A stretch of DNA of 64,000 nucleotides from positions 1 through 64,000 of the forward strand of contig CAVPPJ010000013.1 in the NCBI GenBank assembly GCA_963707065.1. The letters run 5' to 3'. The translations under genes and the position numbers were made by a program. The notes under the pieces were generated by a model. The model made no database searches. It was not told the DNA's origin and was given only the letters and a program-made list of their open reading frames with translations. The DNA comes from Palsa-506 sp963707065 (GTDB lineage Bacteria; Actinomycetota; Actinomycetes; Streptosporangiales; Streptosporangiaceae). Positions 25,749 through 33,414 of the stretch are shown here, piece after piece. How positions within the stretch are numbered: position 1 is the stretch's first letter; each line of letters begins with the position of its first letter.

Positions 25749-27089
25749 TCACGGTCTCGGCGCATGGGCAGCTGCGGGTATCCCGGCGGGCGCGGGTACC
25801 GGCAGCTGGGCGGGCAGCAGGCCGAACGCGTCGGCAACGGCCAGGGCGCCGGACCGGTTGCGGACGCCCAGCTTGCGGAACAGCCGGGTCTGCACGTTCT
25901 CGACGGTCTTCGGGGCGATGCCCAGGGCTCGCGCGGTCTGCCGGATCGAGTGCCCGCGGGCCAGGGACCGCAGGATGTCGCTCTCCCGCGAGGTCAGCTC
26001 GGGCAGCTCCGATGTCCCGGACGCTCGGTCGTCCCACCGGGCGCGGACGGCCCCGATCAGCGGGCGCATGGGCATCGAGTCGACTACCAGGTACCCCTGG
26101 CTGACCATCCGCAGTACGGAGAGAAAATGCGCGTCCACCCGGTCCGCGGCCACCAGCGCGCTCGCCCCGCAGGCCAGCGCCTCGGCGAGTTCCGGCGGAT
26201 CAAGCGGCTTGCTGTGCACGAGCACGGCCGGGATGCCGAGCTCGGCCACCACCGGCCAGTCCGGCGGTCCCGGATCCACCAGCGCCGCCACGATCGGGCC
26301 GCGATGCCAGCGCGCCCAGTGCGTGTCGGCGACCGCGGCTGGTACCCGGACGAGGACGAATGGCAGCCGGCTGGCGATCAGCGCCGTCACCACCTGGTCG
26401 AGCGCGGCGCCGGGCTGGCCGGATACCACGGTCAGCACGGCGGTGCCGCCGTCGGCCTGCGGCCGCCTGCTGGCGGCCGGGGCGGCCCGCTGGTCGAGCA
26501 GGCCGAGCGAGGCCGCCCTGGCGACCGCGTGCGCGCTGCTGCTCACGTCCAGCTTGGCGTAGACCCGGCGCTTATAGTTCTCCACCGTCAGCGGGCTGAT
26601 CCGGAGCAGGCCTGCGATCTCGGGAACGCTGTGCCCGGAGCCGGCCAGCACGACGATCTCAAGCTCCCGGTCGGTGAGGCCGCCGTCGGCGGGCCGGGCA
26701 TGGCGTCCCTTGCTGCGCTTGACCATGGCCAGCACCGCAGGCAGGCCGTGCGACTCCGGCAGCAGCGACGCGACGCCGGCCCGGCAGGCTGCGGCCAGGT
26801 CCTGCTCCGATGCCTCCCGGTACATCACGATCACGTTCAGCCCGGGGAATCGCCCCAGCAGGCTGCGCACCCGGCCGGCGAATTCCCGCAGCCGCAGCCC
26901 CGCGTCGAGGATCACGACATCCGGCCGCCGCAGTTCGCAAAGCTCGATGATGCCGTCGGGCTCGGCCACCCTGCCGACGACGGTGATGTCCGGCCAGACG
27001 GCGAGGCAGGCAGCCAGGGTGTCCCGTAGCAGCCGGCGCGGCGACTGAACGGCTACCCGGACGGTGACGCGAGCAGCGGGGTCGCCCAT
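25749..27089 (-). CDS. Double-headed LuxR-type regulator (receiver-HTH repeated twice)
   Basis: Protein of 446 aa with a duplicated layout. Residues about 1-120 are receiver-like (RVAVQSPRRLLRDTLAACLA, DVVILDAGL with the Asp); about 135-195 hold a LuxR HTH (LTDRELEIVVLAGSGHSVPE, PLTVENYKRRVYAKLDV). Residues about 215-350 are a second receiver-like domain (LTVVSGQPGAALDQVVTAL, VAALVDPG), and about 365-430 a second LuxR HTH (LTSRESDILRSLARGHSIRQ, APKTVENVQTRLFRKLGV). The second receiver lacks a clear phospho-acceptor pocket. The ATG at 27089 has AGG five nt upstream; an ATG at 27116 adds 9 residues. Two operator-like repeats overlap this region. No kinase is adjacent. Confidence 0.85.
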   Translation of the reverse strand: MGDPAARVTVRVAVQSPRRLLRDTLAACLAVWPDITVVGRVAEPDGIIELCELRRPDVVILDAGLRLREFAGRVRSLLGRFPGLNVIVMYREASEQDLAAACRAGVASLLPESHGLPAVLAMVKRSKGRHARPADGGLTDRELEIVVLAGSGHSVPEIAGLLRISPLTVENYKRRVYAKLDVSSSAHAVARAASLGLLDQRAAPAASRRPQADGGTAVLTVVSGQPGAALDQVVTALIASRLPFVLVRVPAAVADTHWARWHRGPIVAALVDPGPPDWPVVAELGIPAVLVHSKPLDPPELAEALACGASALVAADRVDAHFLSVLRMVSQGYLVVDSMPMRPLIGAVRARWDDRASGTSELPELTSRESDILRSLARGHSIRQTARALGIAPKTVENVQTRLFRKLGVRNRSGALAVADAFGLLPAQLPVPAPAGIPAAAHAPRP

Positions 27090-27114
27090 CGTTACCTGGG
27101 ATTTCCGTATCTCC

Positions 27115-27150
27115 ATACCAAGCGGGGTATGCCAGATACCTAGCGGGGTA
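27115..27150. promoter_or_regulatory. Two tandem ATACC-N6-GGTA sites spaced 21 bp
   Basis: ATACCAAGCGGGGTAT (27115-27130) and ATACCTAGCGGGGTA (27136-27150) repeat with a period of 21 bp, two helical turns, upstream of the double LuxR gene. Each is an imperfect dyad (TACC...GGTA). The spacing suits cooperative binding of a dimeric or double-headed regulator. Confidence 0.6.
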
Positions 27151-27239
27151 AGCAGAGAAACCGCAGTCTACGCCGGACGACCATTAACCGCCGCTAGTTT
27201 GTGTTTTACGTAAATAACTCACCTGATGTCGGAATCCGT

Positions 27240-27992
27240 TTATCTATTGCCCGGATCATTGGCTCTCATCTGGCCATATACCAGATGCAGCAAGGCCGCC
27301 ACACTCCGGTAAGGATCACGGCCGCCGGCCTCCCGCTCGGCCGCCAGCAGCCCGTCGAGCTCGGCCGCCTCCGGGGCCGGCTCGTCCCGGTGATCAGTGA
27401 AGACCCGCACGCCAAACCACATCTGGCGCTGCCAGCCCAGCGGCCCGAGCACCTCGTCGATGTCCGCGGGAGCGTGCGCGCGGGCGCGCAGGCCGAGCCG
27501 GTTGACGTAATCCTTGCTGTCGAAAGCGGCCAGCGCAGCTGGCCAGTCGCCGCGCAGCCCGTCCCGCATCGAGGTGGCGAGCCCATTCCTGACGAGCAGC
27601 GAAATAGCCCCGTTGGCCTCTGCCACCTGGGACAACGCGGTGAGCATAGGCGTGATGTCGTCGAGATACATCAGCACCCCGTGACATAGCACCACATCAA
27701 AGGCGCCAGTCACCAGGTCAGGTGCCCGCTGGCCGGCCCCGTGGATGAGCCGGACCCGGGCGGCGACCTCGGACGGCTCGGCGGCCAGCGCGGCATCGAA
27801 CGCGGCCAGCAGTTCAGCTGACGCGTCGATGCCGGTCACCACATGCCCGGCCCTGGCCAGGTGCAGGGCCTGGGTGCCCTGCCCGCAGCCGACGTCGAGC
27901 ACCCGCGCGGGCGGCCGGTCCAGCTGCGACAGCCCGGCAAGCTGAGACCGGAGCACTTCCTGGCGAACCACATCGCGCAGTCGCCCGAGCAC
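27240..27992 (-). CDS. SAM-dependent methyltransferase (class I)
   Basis: Methyltransferase of at least 250 aa. Motif I is RVLDVGCGQGTQALHLA (about residues 29-46), the acidic loop GIDASAELL follows, and motif IV is FDVVLCHGVLMYLDD. The GTG at 27992 is the only start codon in frame. The open frame extends further upstream with coding-like sequence (NPFAAGTARWIG) but no start codon, so the N-terminus may be truncated, misread or use another start. It ends close to the AT-rich region upstream of the LuxR double regulator. The target molecule is unknown. Confidence 0.8.
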   Translation of the reverse strand: MLGRLRDVVRQEVLRSQLAGLSQLDRPPARVLDVGCGQGTQALHLARAGHVVTGIDASAELLAAFDAALAAEPSEVAARVRLIHGAGQRAPDLVTGAFDVVLCHGVLMYLDDITPMLTALSQVAEANGAISLLVRNGLATSMRDGLRGDWPAALAAFDSKDYVNRLGLRARAHAPADIDEVLGPLGWQRQMWFGVRVFTDHRDEPAPEAAELDGLLAAEREAGGRDPYRSVAALLHLVYGQMRANDPGNR

Positions 27993-28145
27993 GCCGATCC
28001 AGCGGGCCGTCCCGGCCGCGAAGGGATTACCGGGATCGGCGCCCGGTGCCGCTGACGGTCTGATCGGATCCTCCGCTAATTCGCGGTTTCCTGCCGATTA
28101 TCGCCTGACCCGGAACCTGGCGCCGAGCGCGTGCGTCCGACCAGC

Positions 28146-29138
28146 ATGAATACCAGTATCCTGGCCGCGCCATCCCGCGCGGGACTGCGCATTGCCGCCC
28201 TGTCCGTCGCCGCCGTGATGTCCGGCGGCTGCCTGCTGCTGGCCGGCTGCTCGGCCGCGGCCCCCGGATCGAGCGCATCCGCCGCCGGGCATGGCTCGGC
28301 CGCCGCCCGCGGCACCGCCGCCGGGCGTGGCTCAGCTGAGGTCCGCGGCACAGCCGGGGGTGCCGAGTCGCTGCCCGCGCCGGAGGTAGCGGGAAGCGGG
28401 AAGTCGGCATCCGCGAGTACGACCGGGCTGATTGTGCCCGGCCAGAGCATCATCTACACGGCCGGGCTGACCGTCCGGGCGGCGAACGTGGCGACGGCGG
28501 CCTCGCTGGCGACCAGCATCGTCACCGCGGCCGGCGGCTACGTGGCCAGTGAGCAGGCCACGATCCGCCCGGCGGGCCGGGCCCGCCCCACGGTCAGCCT
28601 GCAGCTCAAGATCCCGGTAGCCGCGTACCGGGCCACCCTCCGGCGGCTGTCCGGCAGCCTCGGCAGCCAGACTGCGCTGTCTCAGCACGCCCAGGACGTC
28701 ACCGGCCAGGTCGCCGACGTGACCAGCAGGGTGGCGTCGGCTAAGGCGGCGATCACGCAGCTGCGCGCCCTGCTCAGGCGGGCGGGCTCGGTCAGCGGCC
28801 TGCTCGGCGTCCAGGACCAGATCAACGCCGAGGAGTCCCAGCTCGAGGCGCTGCAGGCAGAGCAGCGCGCGCTCGGTCATGAGACCACCTACGCGACAGT
28901 TTCACTGCGGCTGGTGAGTAAGCACGCACCATCCGTTGTCGCTAAAAGTCGGTCACGCGGGTTCCTGGCCGGCTTCTCGGCGGGCTGGCGCGCCTTGCGT
29001 GTCGCGACGTCGTGGCTGCTCACGGCGGCGGGAACGGTGCTTCCCTTCGCGTTGATCGCGGCGCTGGCGGGCGGCATCGCGCTCGGCGGGCGGCGGCGCG
29101 TGCTGCGGCGCCGGGCCGGCCCGACCACGGCCGGCTGA
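28146..29138 (+). CDS. DUF4349 lipoprotein
   Basis: Exported lipoprotein of 330 aa. A signal peptide ends at the lipobox LLLAGC (Cys about residue 35). A Ser/Ala/Gly-rich spacer (residues about 40-90) is followed by the DUF4349 domain (YTAGLTVRAANVATAASLAT, VTSRVASAKAAITQLRALL, a predicted coiled coil with EESQLEALQAEQRAL) and a C-terminal membrane segment (LLTAAGTVLPFALIAALAGG) ending in a basic tail. The start ATG at 28146 is used; a GTG at 28131 would add five residues. It diverges from the methyltransferase gene. Function unknown; probably envelope associated. Confidence 0.85.
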   Translation: MNTSILAAPSRAGLRIAALSVAAVMSGGCLLLAGCSAAAPGSSASAAGHGSAAARGTAAGRGSAEVRGTAGGAESLPAPEVAGSGKSASASTTGLIVPGQSIIYTAGLTVRAANVATAASLATSIVTAAGGYVASEQATIRPAGRARPTVSLQLKIPVAAYRATLRRLSGSLGSQTALSQHAQDVTGQVADVTSRVASAKAAITQLRALLRRAGSVSGLLGVQDQINAEESQLEALQAEQRALGHETTYATVSLRLVSKHAPSVVAKSRSRGFLAGFSAGWRALRVATSWLLTAAGTVLPFALIAALAGGIALGGRRRVLRRRAGPTTAG

Positions 29139-29208
29139 GGGCGCCGGGCTAGGCGGCGCCGGGATAGCTGGCGCCGGGCTGGCTGGCGCCGGCCTGACCG
29201 GAGCCCGG
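29139..29208. repeat. GGCGCCGG-type short repeats between convergent genes
   Basis: Four near copies of a 17-18-bp GC-rich unit around GGCGCCGGGCT fill the 70-bp gap between the DUF4349 gene and hemE stop codons. They could form hairpins and act as a bidirectional terminator, but no U tract is present. Confidence 0.5.
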
Positions 29209-30255
29209 CTAGCGCGCCAGCCGGACGGACTCCTCGTGCACCAGGTCAGTCAGCCGGGCGAGCACGCCGGGGTCAGTGTCCGGCAGCACGCCATGGCCGA
29301 GGTTGAAGATGTGCCCCTCGGCGGTGCGGCCGCGCTCGAGCACCTCGCGCGCCCGTACCTCGACGACCTCCCACGGGGCCAGCAGGATCGCCGGGTCCAG
29401 GTTGCCCTGCAGCGCCTTGCCCGGCTCGACCCGGCGGGCCGCCTCGTCCAGCGGGATCCGCCAGTCCACCCCGACCACGTCCGCGCCTGCCTCGCCCAGC
29501 AGTCCCAGCAGCTCGCTGGTGCCGACGCCGAAGTGGATCCTCGGCACACCGGAGGGGGCAAGCGCCTCGAAGATCCGCCTGCTGTGCGGCAGCACGGACC
29601 GGCGGTAGTCCTCCGGGCTGATCGTGCCTGCCCAGGAGTCGAACAGCTGCACGGCGCGGACCCCGGCCGCGACCTGGACGCCCAGGAACGCGATCGTGAT
29701 GTCGGTCAGCCTGGCGAGCAGGGCGTTCCACAGCTTCGGGTTCCCGTACATCAGCGACTTGGTGCGGTCGAAGCTCTTCGACGGGCCGCCGTCGACCAGG
29801 TAGGAGGCGAGGGTGAACGGGCCCCCGGCGAACCCGATCAGCGGCGTGGCGCCGAGTTCGGCGACCAGCGTGGTGACCGCCTCGGTCACGAAGGCGACAT
29901 CGTCCGGCTGCAGGGGGCGCAGCCGGGCCAGGTCCGGCTCGCCGCGGATCGGGCTCTCCACCACCGGCCCGATCCCCGGGGCGATGTCGATGCCGACGCC
30001 GACCGCTTTCAGCGGCACGACGATGTCGCTGAACAGGATCGCCGCGTCCACGGCGTACCTGCGCAGCGGCTGCAGCGTGAATTCGGTGATCAGGTCAGGC
30101 CGGGCACAGGCATCGAGCATGGGCGTCCCGGCCCGGGCGGCGCGGTACTCGGGCAGCGACCGTCCGGCCTGGCGCATGAACCAGACTGGCGTGTAAGGCA
30201 CTGGCTTCCGGAAGCATGCGCGCAGAAATGTCGATTCGTCCGTCTGCGATGTCAC
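29209..30255 (-). CDS. hemE: Uroporphyrinogen decarboxylase
   Basis: Converts uroporphyrinogen III to coproporphyrinogen III, in the cytosol, upstream of CgoX and ChdC. The 348-aa length is typical. Both family signatures are intact: WFMRQAGRSLPEYR (about residues 25-38) and IGFAGGPFTLASYLV (about 140-154); the C-terminal FNLGHGVLPDTDP is also present. The GTG at 30255 is used; no strong Shine-Dalgarno sequence is seen. The divergent side leads to a zinc-ribbon gene and DUF3000, the conserved hemE-DUF3000 neighbourhood of actinomycetes. Confidence 0.97.
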   Translation of the reverse strand: MTSQTDESTFLRACFRKPVPYTPVWFMRQAGRSLPEYRAARAGTPMLDACARPDLITEFTLQPLRRYAVDAAILFSDIVVPLKAVGVGIDIAPGIGPVVESPIRGEPDLARLRPLQPDDVAFVTEAVTTLVAELGATPLIGFAGGPFTLASYLVDGGPSKSFDRTKSLMYGNPKLWNALLARLTDITIAFLGVQVAAGVRAVQLFDSWAGTISPEDYRRSVLPHSRRIFEALAPSGVPRIHFGVGTSELLGLLGEAGADVVGVDWRIPLDEAARRVEPGKALQGNLDPAILLAPWEVVEVRAREVLERGRTAEGHIFNLGHGVLPDTDPGVLARLTDLVHEESVRLAR

Positions 30256-30342
30256 ATCGCTGATGGTCTCACAGGACGCGCCTGCCCTGGCGGTACCTCA
30301 GCGGTGCCCGGCCGGTCCCGTTACGGGCGGCCGGCCTTTCGT

Positions 30343-30356
30343 GTTTCCGCGGAAAC
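30343..30356. other. 14-bp palindrome GTTTCCGCGGAAAC
   Basis: A perfect palindrome between divergent hemE and the zinc-ribbon gene. It resembles ParB/Noc-type sites (parS core GTTTCACGTGAAAC, Noc ATTTCCCGGGAAAT) at the outer five bases of each half but not at the centre. A local operator is the simplest reading. Confidence 0.45.
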
Positions 30357-30438
30357 GTCCCGTGACACGCCGCGGCAGATCCACGGAGCCGGGTCTCCGG
30401 CGTGCCAGCATCAACGAGAGCCCGTGAGGAGGTCGCAA

Positions 30439-30681
30439 ATGAGCCGGATTATCCAGCTGTCCCGGATGGCCAGGAATTGCCCCGGCTGCGGCCCGGAGCG
30501 GCTGTTCGAGCAGCACCATCCGGAGCCCGGCGGCTGCCCGGATTCGCCGGACGGCCAGTGCCCCGAATGGTCATGCACGGCCTGCGGCGCCGCGCTGCTC
30601 GTTGACTTCCTTCTTCCGGCCGGCCCAGCACGCGCCGATGAATCATGCGCACTGCCCAGTCTCCGTGACCGGGTGGCATGA
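30439..30681 (+). CDS. Small zinc-ribbon protein
   Basis: Hypothetical protein of 80 aa with two Cys pairs: CPGCG near residue 14 and a CTACG-type pair near residue 46, plus His26 and His27 and a further Cys at residues 33 and 40. This suggests one or two zinc sites. AGGAGG lies six nt before the ATG at 30439, so translation is well supported despite the size. It ends 31 nt before the DUF3000 start. No function is known to me. Confidence 0.65.
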   Translation: MSRIIQLSRMARNCPGCGPERLFEQHHPEPGGCPDSPDGQCPEWSCTACGAALLVDFLLPAGPARADESCALPSLRDRVA

Positions 30682-30700
30682 GGGCCTCGCACTCGCGCCG

Positions 30701-30712
30701 TACGCTCAGGTC
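30701..30712 (+). promoter_or_regulatory. Candidate leaderless -10 of the DUF3000 gene
   Basis: TACGCT at 30701-30706 is followed by 6 nt and the ATG at 30713, with no Shine-Dalgarno sequence. Confidence 0.4.
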
Positions 30713-31537
30713 ATGAGGCCTGCTGGAGGAACGGACGGCACCGGGGTCAGCGGCAGCGCGGCGAGCGGCACCGTCGTCGGCACGACGGCGACGTCCGCCG
30801 CCGCGGGCAGCACCGCCGCGGCGTTCCGCTCGGCGGTCAGCGACATCGAGGCCGGCCTGGAGCGGCAGCGCGGGCTGCGGCCGGAACTGACCTTCGAGCA
30901 GGAGCCCGCGCCGCGGAAGCTCGCGCCGTTCGCCGCTTCGGTGGCCGTCACCGTGGAAGGCGCCGATGGCGACGTCGGCTGGGGCAGGTTCGTGCTGCTC
31001 TACGACCCGGCCGGGCAGCGAGGCTGGGGCGGGCCGTTCCGGATCATCGCCCACATCCGCGTCGATCTGGAGCCAGAGATCGCGGCTGACCCGCTCGTCG
31101 GCGAGGTCGGCTGGAGCTGGCTGACCGAGGCGCTCGACGCCAGGGCCGTCGGTTACCAGCAGACCAGCGGAACGGTCACCCGGGTGGTCACGGAGGGATT
31201 CGGCGCGAAGCATGGCGAGCCGACGACGACCGAGTTCGAGCTGCGGGCGTCCTGGTCACCGGCCTGCCAGTGGCCAGCCGCAGGCCAGCCAGGCGCGGGC
31301 CAGCCAGGCGTAGGCCAGACGAGCGGTGGCCAGCCAGGCGGTGGCGAGCCGGGCGGTGGCCAGCCAGGCGGTGACGGGCCGGGCGGTGGCCAGCCGGACG
31401 CGGGGCTACCGGGCGAGCTGGGCCTGGATGGCCATCTCGCCGCCTGGTGCGATGCACTGTGCGCGGCGGCGGGCCTGCCGCCGCTGGCGGCCGGGGTCAG
31501 CGCGCTGCGGCGCCCGCGCAGCCGGCGGCAGCGGTGA
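30713..31537 (+). CDS. DUF3000 family protein
   Basis: Actinobacterial protein of unknown function, 274 aa. The conserved core (about residues 35-180) includes AFRSAVSDIEAGLERQRG, LRPELTFEQEPAPRKLAPFA, GRFVLLYDPAGQRGWGGPFR and LVGEVGWSWLTEAL. A Gly/Gln/Pro repeat insert (about residues 185-235, GQPGGGEPGGGQPGG) precedes the short C-terminal segment. It overlaps the RNase D start by four bases (GTGA). hemE, DUF3000 and rnd are neighbours in many actinomycetes, which supports the call. Confidence 0.88.
   Translation: MRPAGGTDGTGVSGSAASGTVVGTTATSAAAGSTAAAFRSAVSDIEAGLERQRGLRPELTFEQEPAPRKLAPFAASVAVTVEGADGDVGWGRFVLLYDPAGQRGWGGPFRIIAHIRVDLEPEIAADPLVGEVGWSWLTEALDARAVGYQQTSGTVTRVVTEGFGAKHGEPTTTEFELRASWSPACQWPAAGQPGAGQPGVGQTSGGQPGGGEPGGGQPGGDGPGGGQPDAGLPGELGLDGHLAAWCDALCAAAGLPPLAAGVSALRRPRSRRQR
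31265..31410 (+). repeat. Intragenic GQPGG-encoding repeat in the DUF3000 gene
   Basis: Short imperfect 12-15-bp units such as GGCCAGCCAGGCGG are repeated about ten times and encode a Gly/Gln/Pro linker without breaking the frame. Confidence 0.75.
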
Positions 31538-31620
31538 CCAGCGACGGCGGCCCGTCGCCAGCAGCCGGACAGCCGGCGGCAGCGGTGACCGGCGACGGCG
31601 GCCCGTCGCCAGCAGCCGGC
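31519..31620 (+). repeat. 51-bp tandem duplication across the DUF3000 stop and rnd start
   Basis: Copy one (31519-31569) and copy two (31570-31620) are nearly identical. Each contains GGTGACC, so the GTGA start-stop junction of rnd is itself duplicated. Within rnd each copy encodes 17 residues (QPAAAVTSDGGPSPAAG). Confidence 0.85.
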
Positions 31621-32949
31621 CCGTCGCCGATGGCCGGGCCGGCAGCGGCTGCCGAGGGGCCGGAACCGGACGCGCCGGACACGGCGGAACCAGACACGGC
31701 GGAACCAGACGCGCCGGACGGACAGGCGGCGGAAAACGCGGCCGTGCCCCTGCTCGCGCCGCGCGATGGGATGCCCCCGCTGGTGGTGACCGCGGACGCG
31801 CTCGATGCGGCCGCCAGGTCACTCGCGGCGGGCAGCGGCCCGGTCGCCGTCGATGCCGAGCGTGCCTCCGGCTTCCGCTACGGGCACCGGGCCTTCCTGG
31901 TCCAGTTCCGGCGCCGCGGCGCCGGAACGGTGCTGATCGACCCGGTGGCCTGTCCCGACCTGTCCGGCATAGACAGCGCGCTGGCCGATGCGGAGGCTGT
32001 GCTGCACGCGGCGTCGCAGGACCTGCCCTGCCTGGCGGAGATCGGCTACCGGCCCCGGCGCCTGTTCGACACCGAGCTGGCCGGGCGGCTGCTCGGCTAC
32101 CCGAGGGTGGGACTCGGCACCCTGGTCGAGGAAGTGCTCGGGCTGGCGCTGGAGAAGAGCCACTCGGCGGCCGATTGGTCCACCCGGCCGCTGCCCAGCG
32201 ACTGGCTGCTCTACGCGGCACTCGACGTCGAGGTGCTGGTGGAGCTGCGCGACTCGCTGGCGGAGCAGCTCGAAGCCCGCGGAAAGGCCGACTGGGCCCG
32301 ACAGGAATTCACTGCCGTCCTGGCCGCCGGGCCGCCGCCGCCCCGCACGGACCCATGGCGCCGCACCTCCGGCATACATCGCGTCCGCAACAGGCGCGGC
32401 CTCGCGGTCGTCCGCGAGCTCTGGCTGGAACGCGACAGGATCGCCCGGCAGCGTGACCTCTCGCCCACCAGGGTCCTGCAGGACGTCGCCATCATTGAAG
32501 CCGCCCGGTCGATGCCCAAGGACTTCAGGGAACTGGCCGGGATTGCCGGCTTCAACGGGCGAGGCGCCCGCCGGTACGCCGCCGAGTGGCTGCGGGCGGT
32601 CGGGCGGGCCAGGGCGGAGCCGGAGCCCGCCCTCCCCGAGTCGTCCGCTCCGGCTGGCGACGGGCCGCCGCCTGCCCACCGCTGGCAGGAGCGCGACCCG
32701 GTCGCGGCCACCCGGCTGACCGCCGTCCGCGCCGCCGTCGCGGCGCTGGCGGACGAGCATGACCTGCCGACCGAGAACCTGCTCGCGCCGGACGCCGTGC
32801 GCAGGCTCGCCTGGCAGCCGCCCGATCCGGTGAGCCCGGCGGCAGTGGCCGCCGACCTGGCCCGCTACGGTGCCCGTCCGTGGCAGGCCGAGCTCACCGC
32901 GGCGCCGATCTCCGGCGCGCTGCTGAGGGTGATCGAGAAAGAGGGCTGA
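31534..32949 (+). CDS. rnd: Ribonuclease D family 3'-5' exonuclease
   Basis: RNA-processing exonuclease of 471 aa with an N-terminal DEDD domain and HRDC domain(s). The catalytic acids are visible in VAVDAERASGFRYG, HAASQDLPCL and LLYAALDVEVL; the HRDC region starts near residue 285 (VVRELWLERDRIARQRDLSPTRVL split across the segment). The GTG at 31534 overlaps the DUF3000 stop. A low-complexity Ala/Pro/Asp N-terminal tail of about 70 residues comes from the local 51-bp duplication and further short repeats. Location downstream of hemE-DUF3000 matches other actinomycetes. Confidence 0.92.
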   Translation: MTSDGGPSPAAGQPAAAVTGDGGPSPAAGPSPMAGPAAAAEGPEPDAPDTAEPDTAEPDAPDGQAAENAAVPLLAPRDGMPPLVVTADALDAAARSLAAGSGPVAVDAERASGFRYGHRAFLVQFRRRGAGTVLIDPVACPDLSGIDSALADAEAVLHAASQDLPCLAEIGYRPRRLFDTELAGRLLGYPRVGLGTLVEEVLGLALEKSHSAADWSTRPLPSDWLLYAALDVEVLVELRDSLAEQLEARGKADWARQEFTAVLAAGPPPPRTDPWRRTSGIHRVRNRRGLAVVRELWLERDRIARQRDLSPTRVLQDVAIIEAARSMPKDFRELAGIAGFNGRGARRYAAEWLRAVGRARAEPEPALPESSAPAGDGPPPAHRWQERDPVAATRLTAVRAAVAALADEHDLPTENLLAPDAVRRLAWQPPDPVSPAAVAADLARYGARPWQAELTAAPISGALLRVIEKEG

Positions 32950-32971
32950 CGCCGCGTTGCGACCTGGCGCG

Positions 32972-33325
32972 TCATGCGCTCCGCCGCAGCGCGGACAGGT
33001 CGCAGGGCACCGAGGAGCCCGCCCGAAGCACTCCCGTGCACGGCAGCCGCTGCGCTGTCTGCGGGTAGTACGGGTAGACGTTGAGTATGACCTCGCAGTC
33101 GCAGCAGCAGGCACCCTGCCGCTGCAGGCGCCGGATCAGGCCCCTCGCTCCCGGCGAGCGCAGGTCCCGCCACCGCGCGGTCCACCGGTGGGTGCCGTCG
33201 CAGCCGAACTCCTCGAGCATCCGCAGCAGGAAGCAGCGCAGGCACTCGCGATGCCCCGGCTCAGTCCACCGGAACGACAGCTGAGCAAGCTCGGCCTCCA
33301 CCGCATCCGCCACATTCTCCGTCAT
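32972..33325 (-). CDS. DUF2695 family protein
   Basis: Small protein of 117 aa. The pattern CLRCFLLRMLEEFGCDGTHR and GACCCDCEVILNVYP matches the Cys-containing DUF2695 family; six or more cysteines could bind a metal. The start ATG at 33325 has AAGGAG six nt upstream. It diverges from ogt with an 89-bp gap. No role is known. Confidence 0.75.
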   Translation of the reverse strand: MTENVADAVEAELAQLSFRWTEPGHRECLRCFLLRMLEEFGCDGTHRWTARWRDLRSPGARGLIRRLQRQGACCCDCEVILNVYPYYPQTAQRLPCTGVLRAGSSVPCDLSALRRSA

Positions 33326-33414
33326 GGCCGCTCCTTGAGTCCGGTGCCTCCCACGGAGCAGTTCTACCGCCGGCCGCCGACATTCCCGGCGCCCGCGGCC
33401 GCCAGAATGGTGCT

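Noticed and set aside
29139..29208. The GGCGCC-rich repeats as a strong intrinsic terminator
   Set aside because: Hairpins are possible, but there is no downstream T run, and the repeat character is more evident than a single stem.
30343..30356. The GTTTCCGCGGAAAC palindrome as a true parS site
   Set aside because: The four central bases differ from the conserved CACGTG-type core, and only one copy is present.
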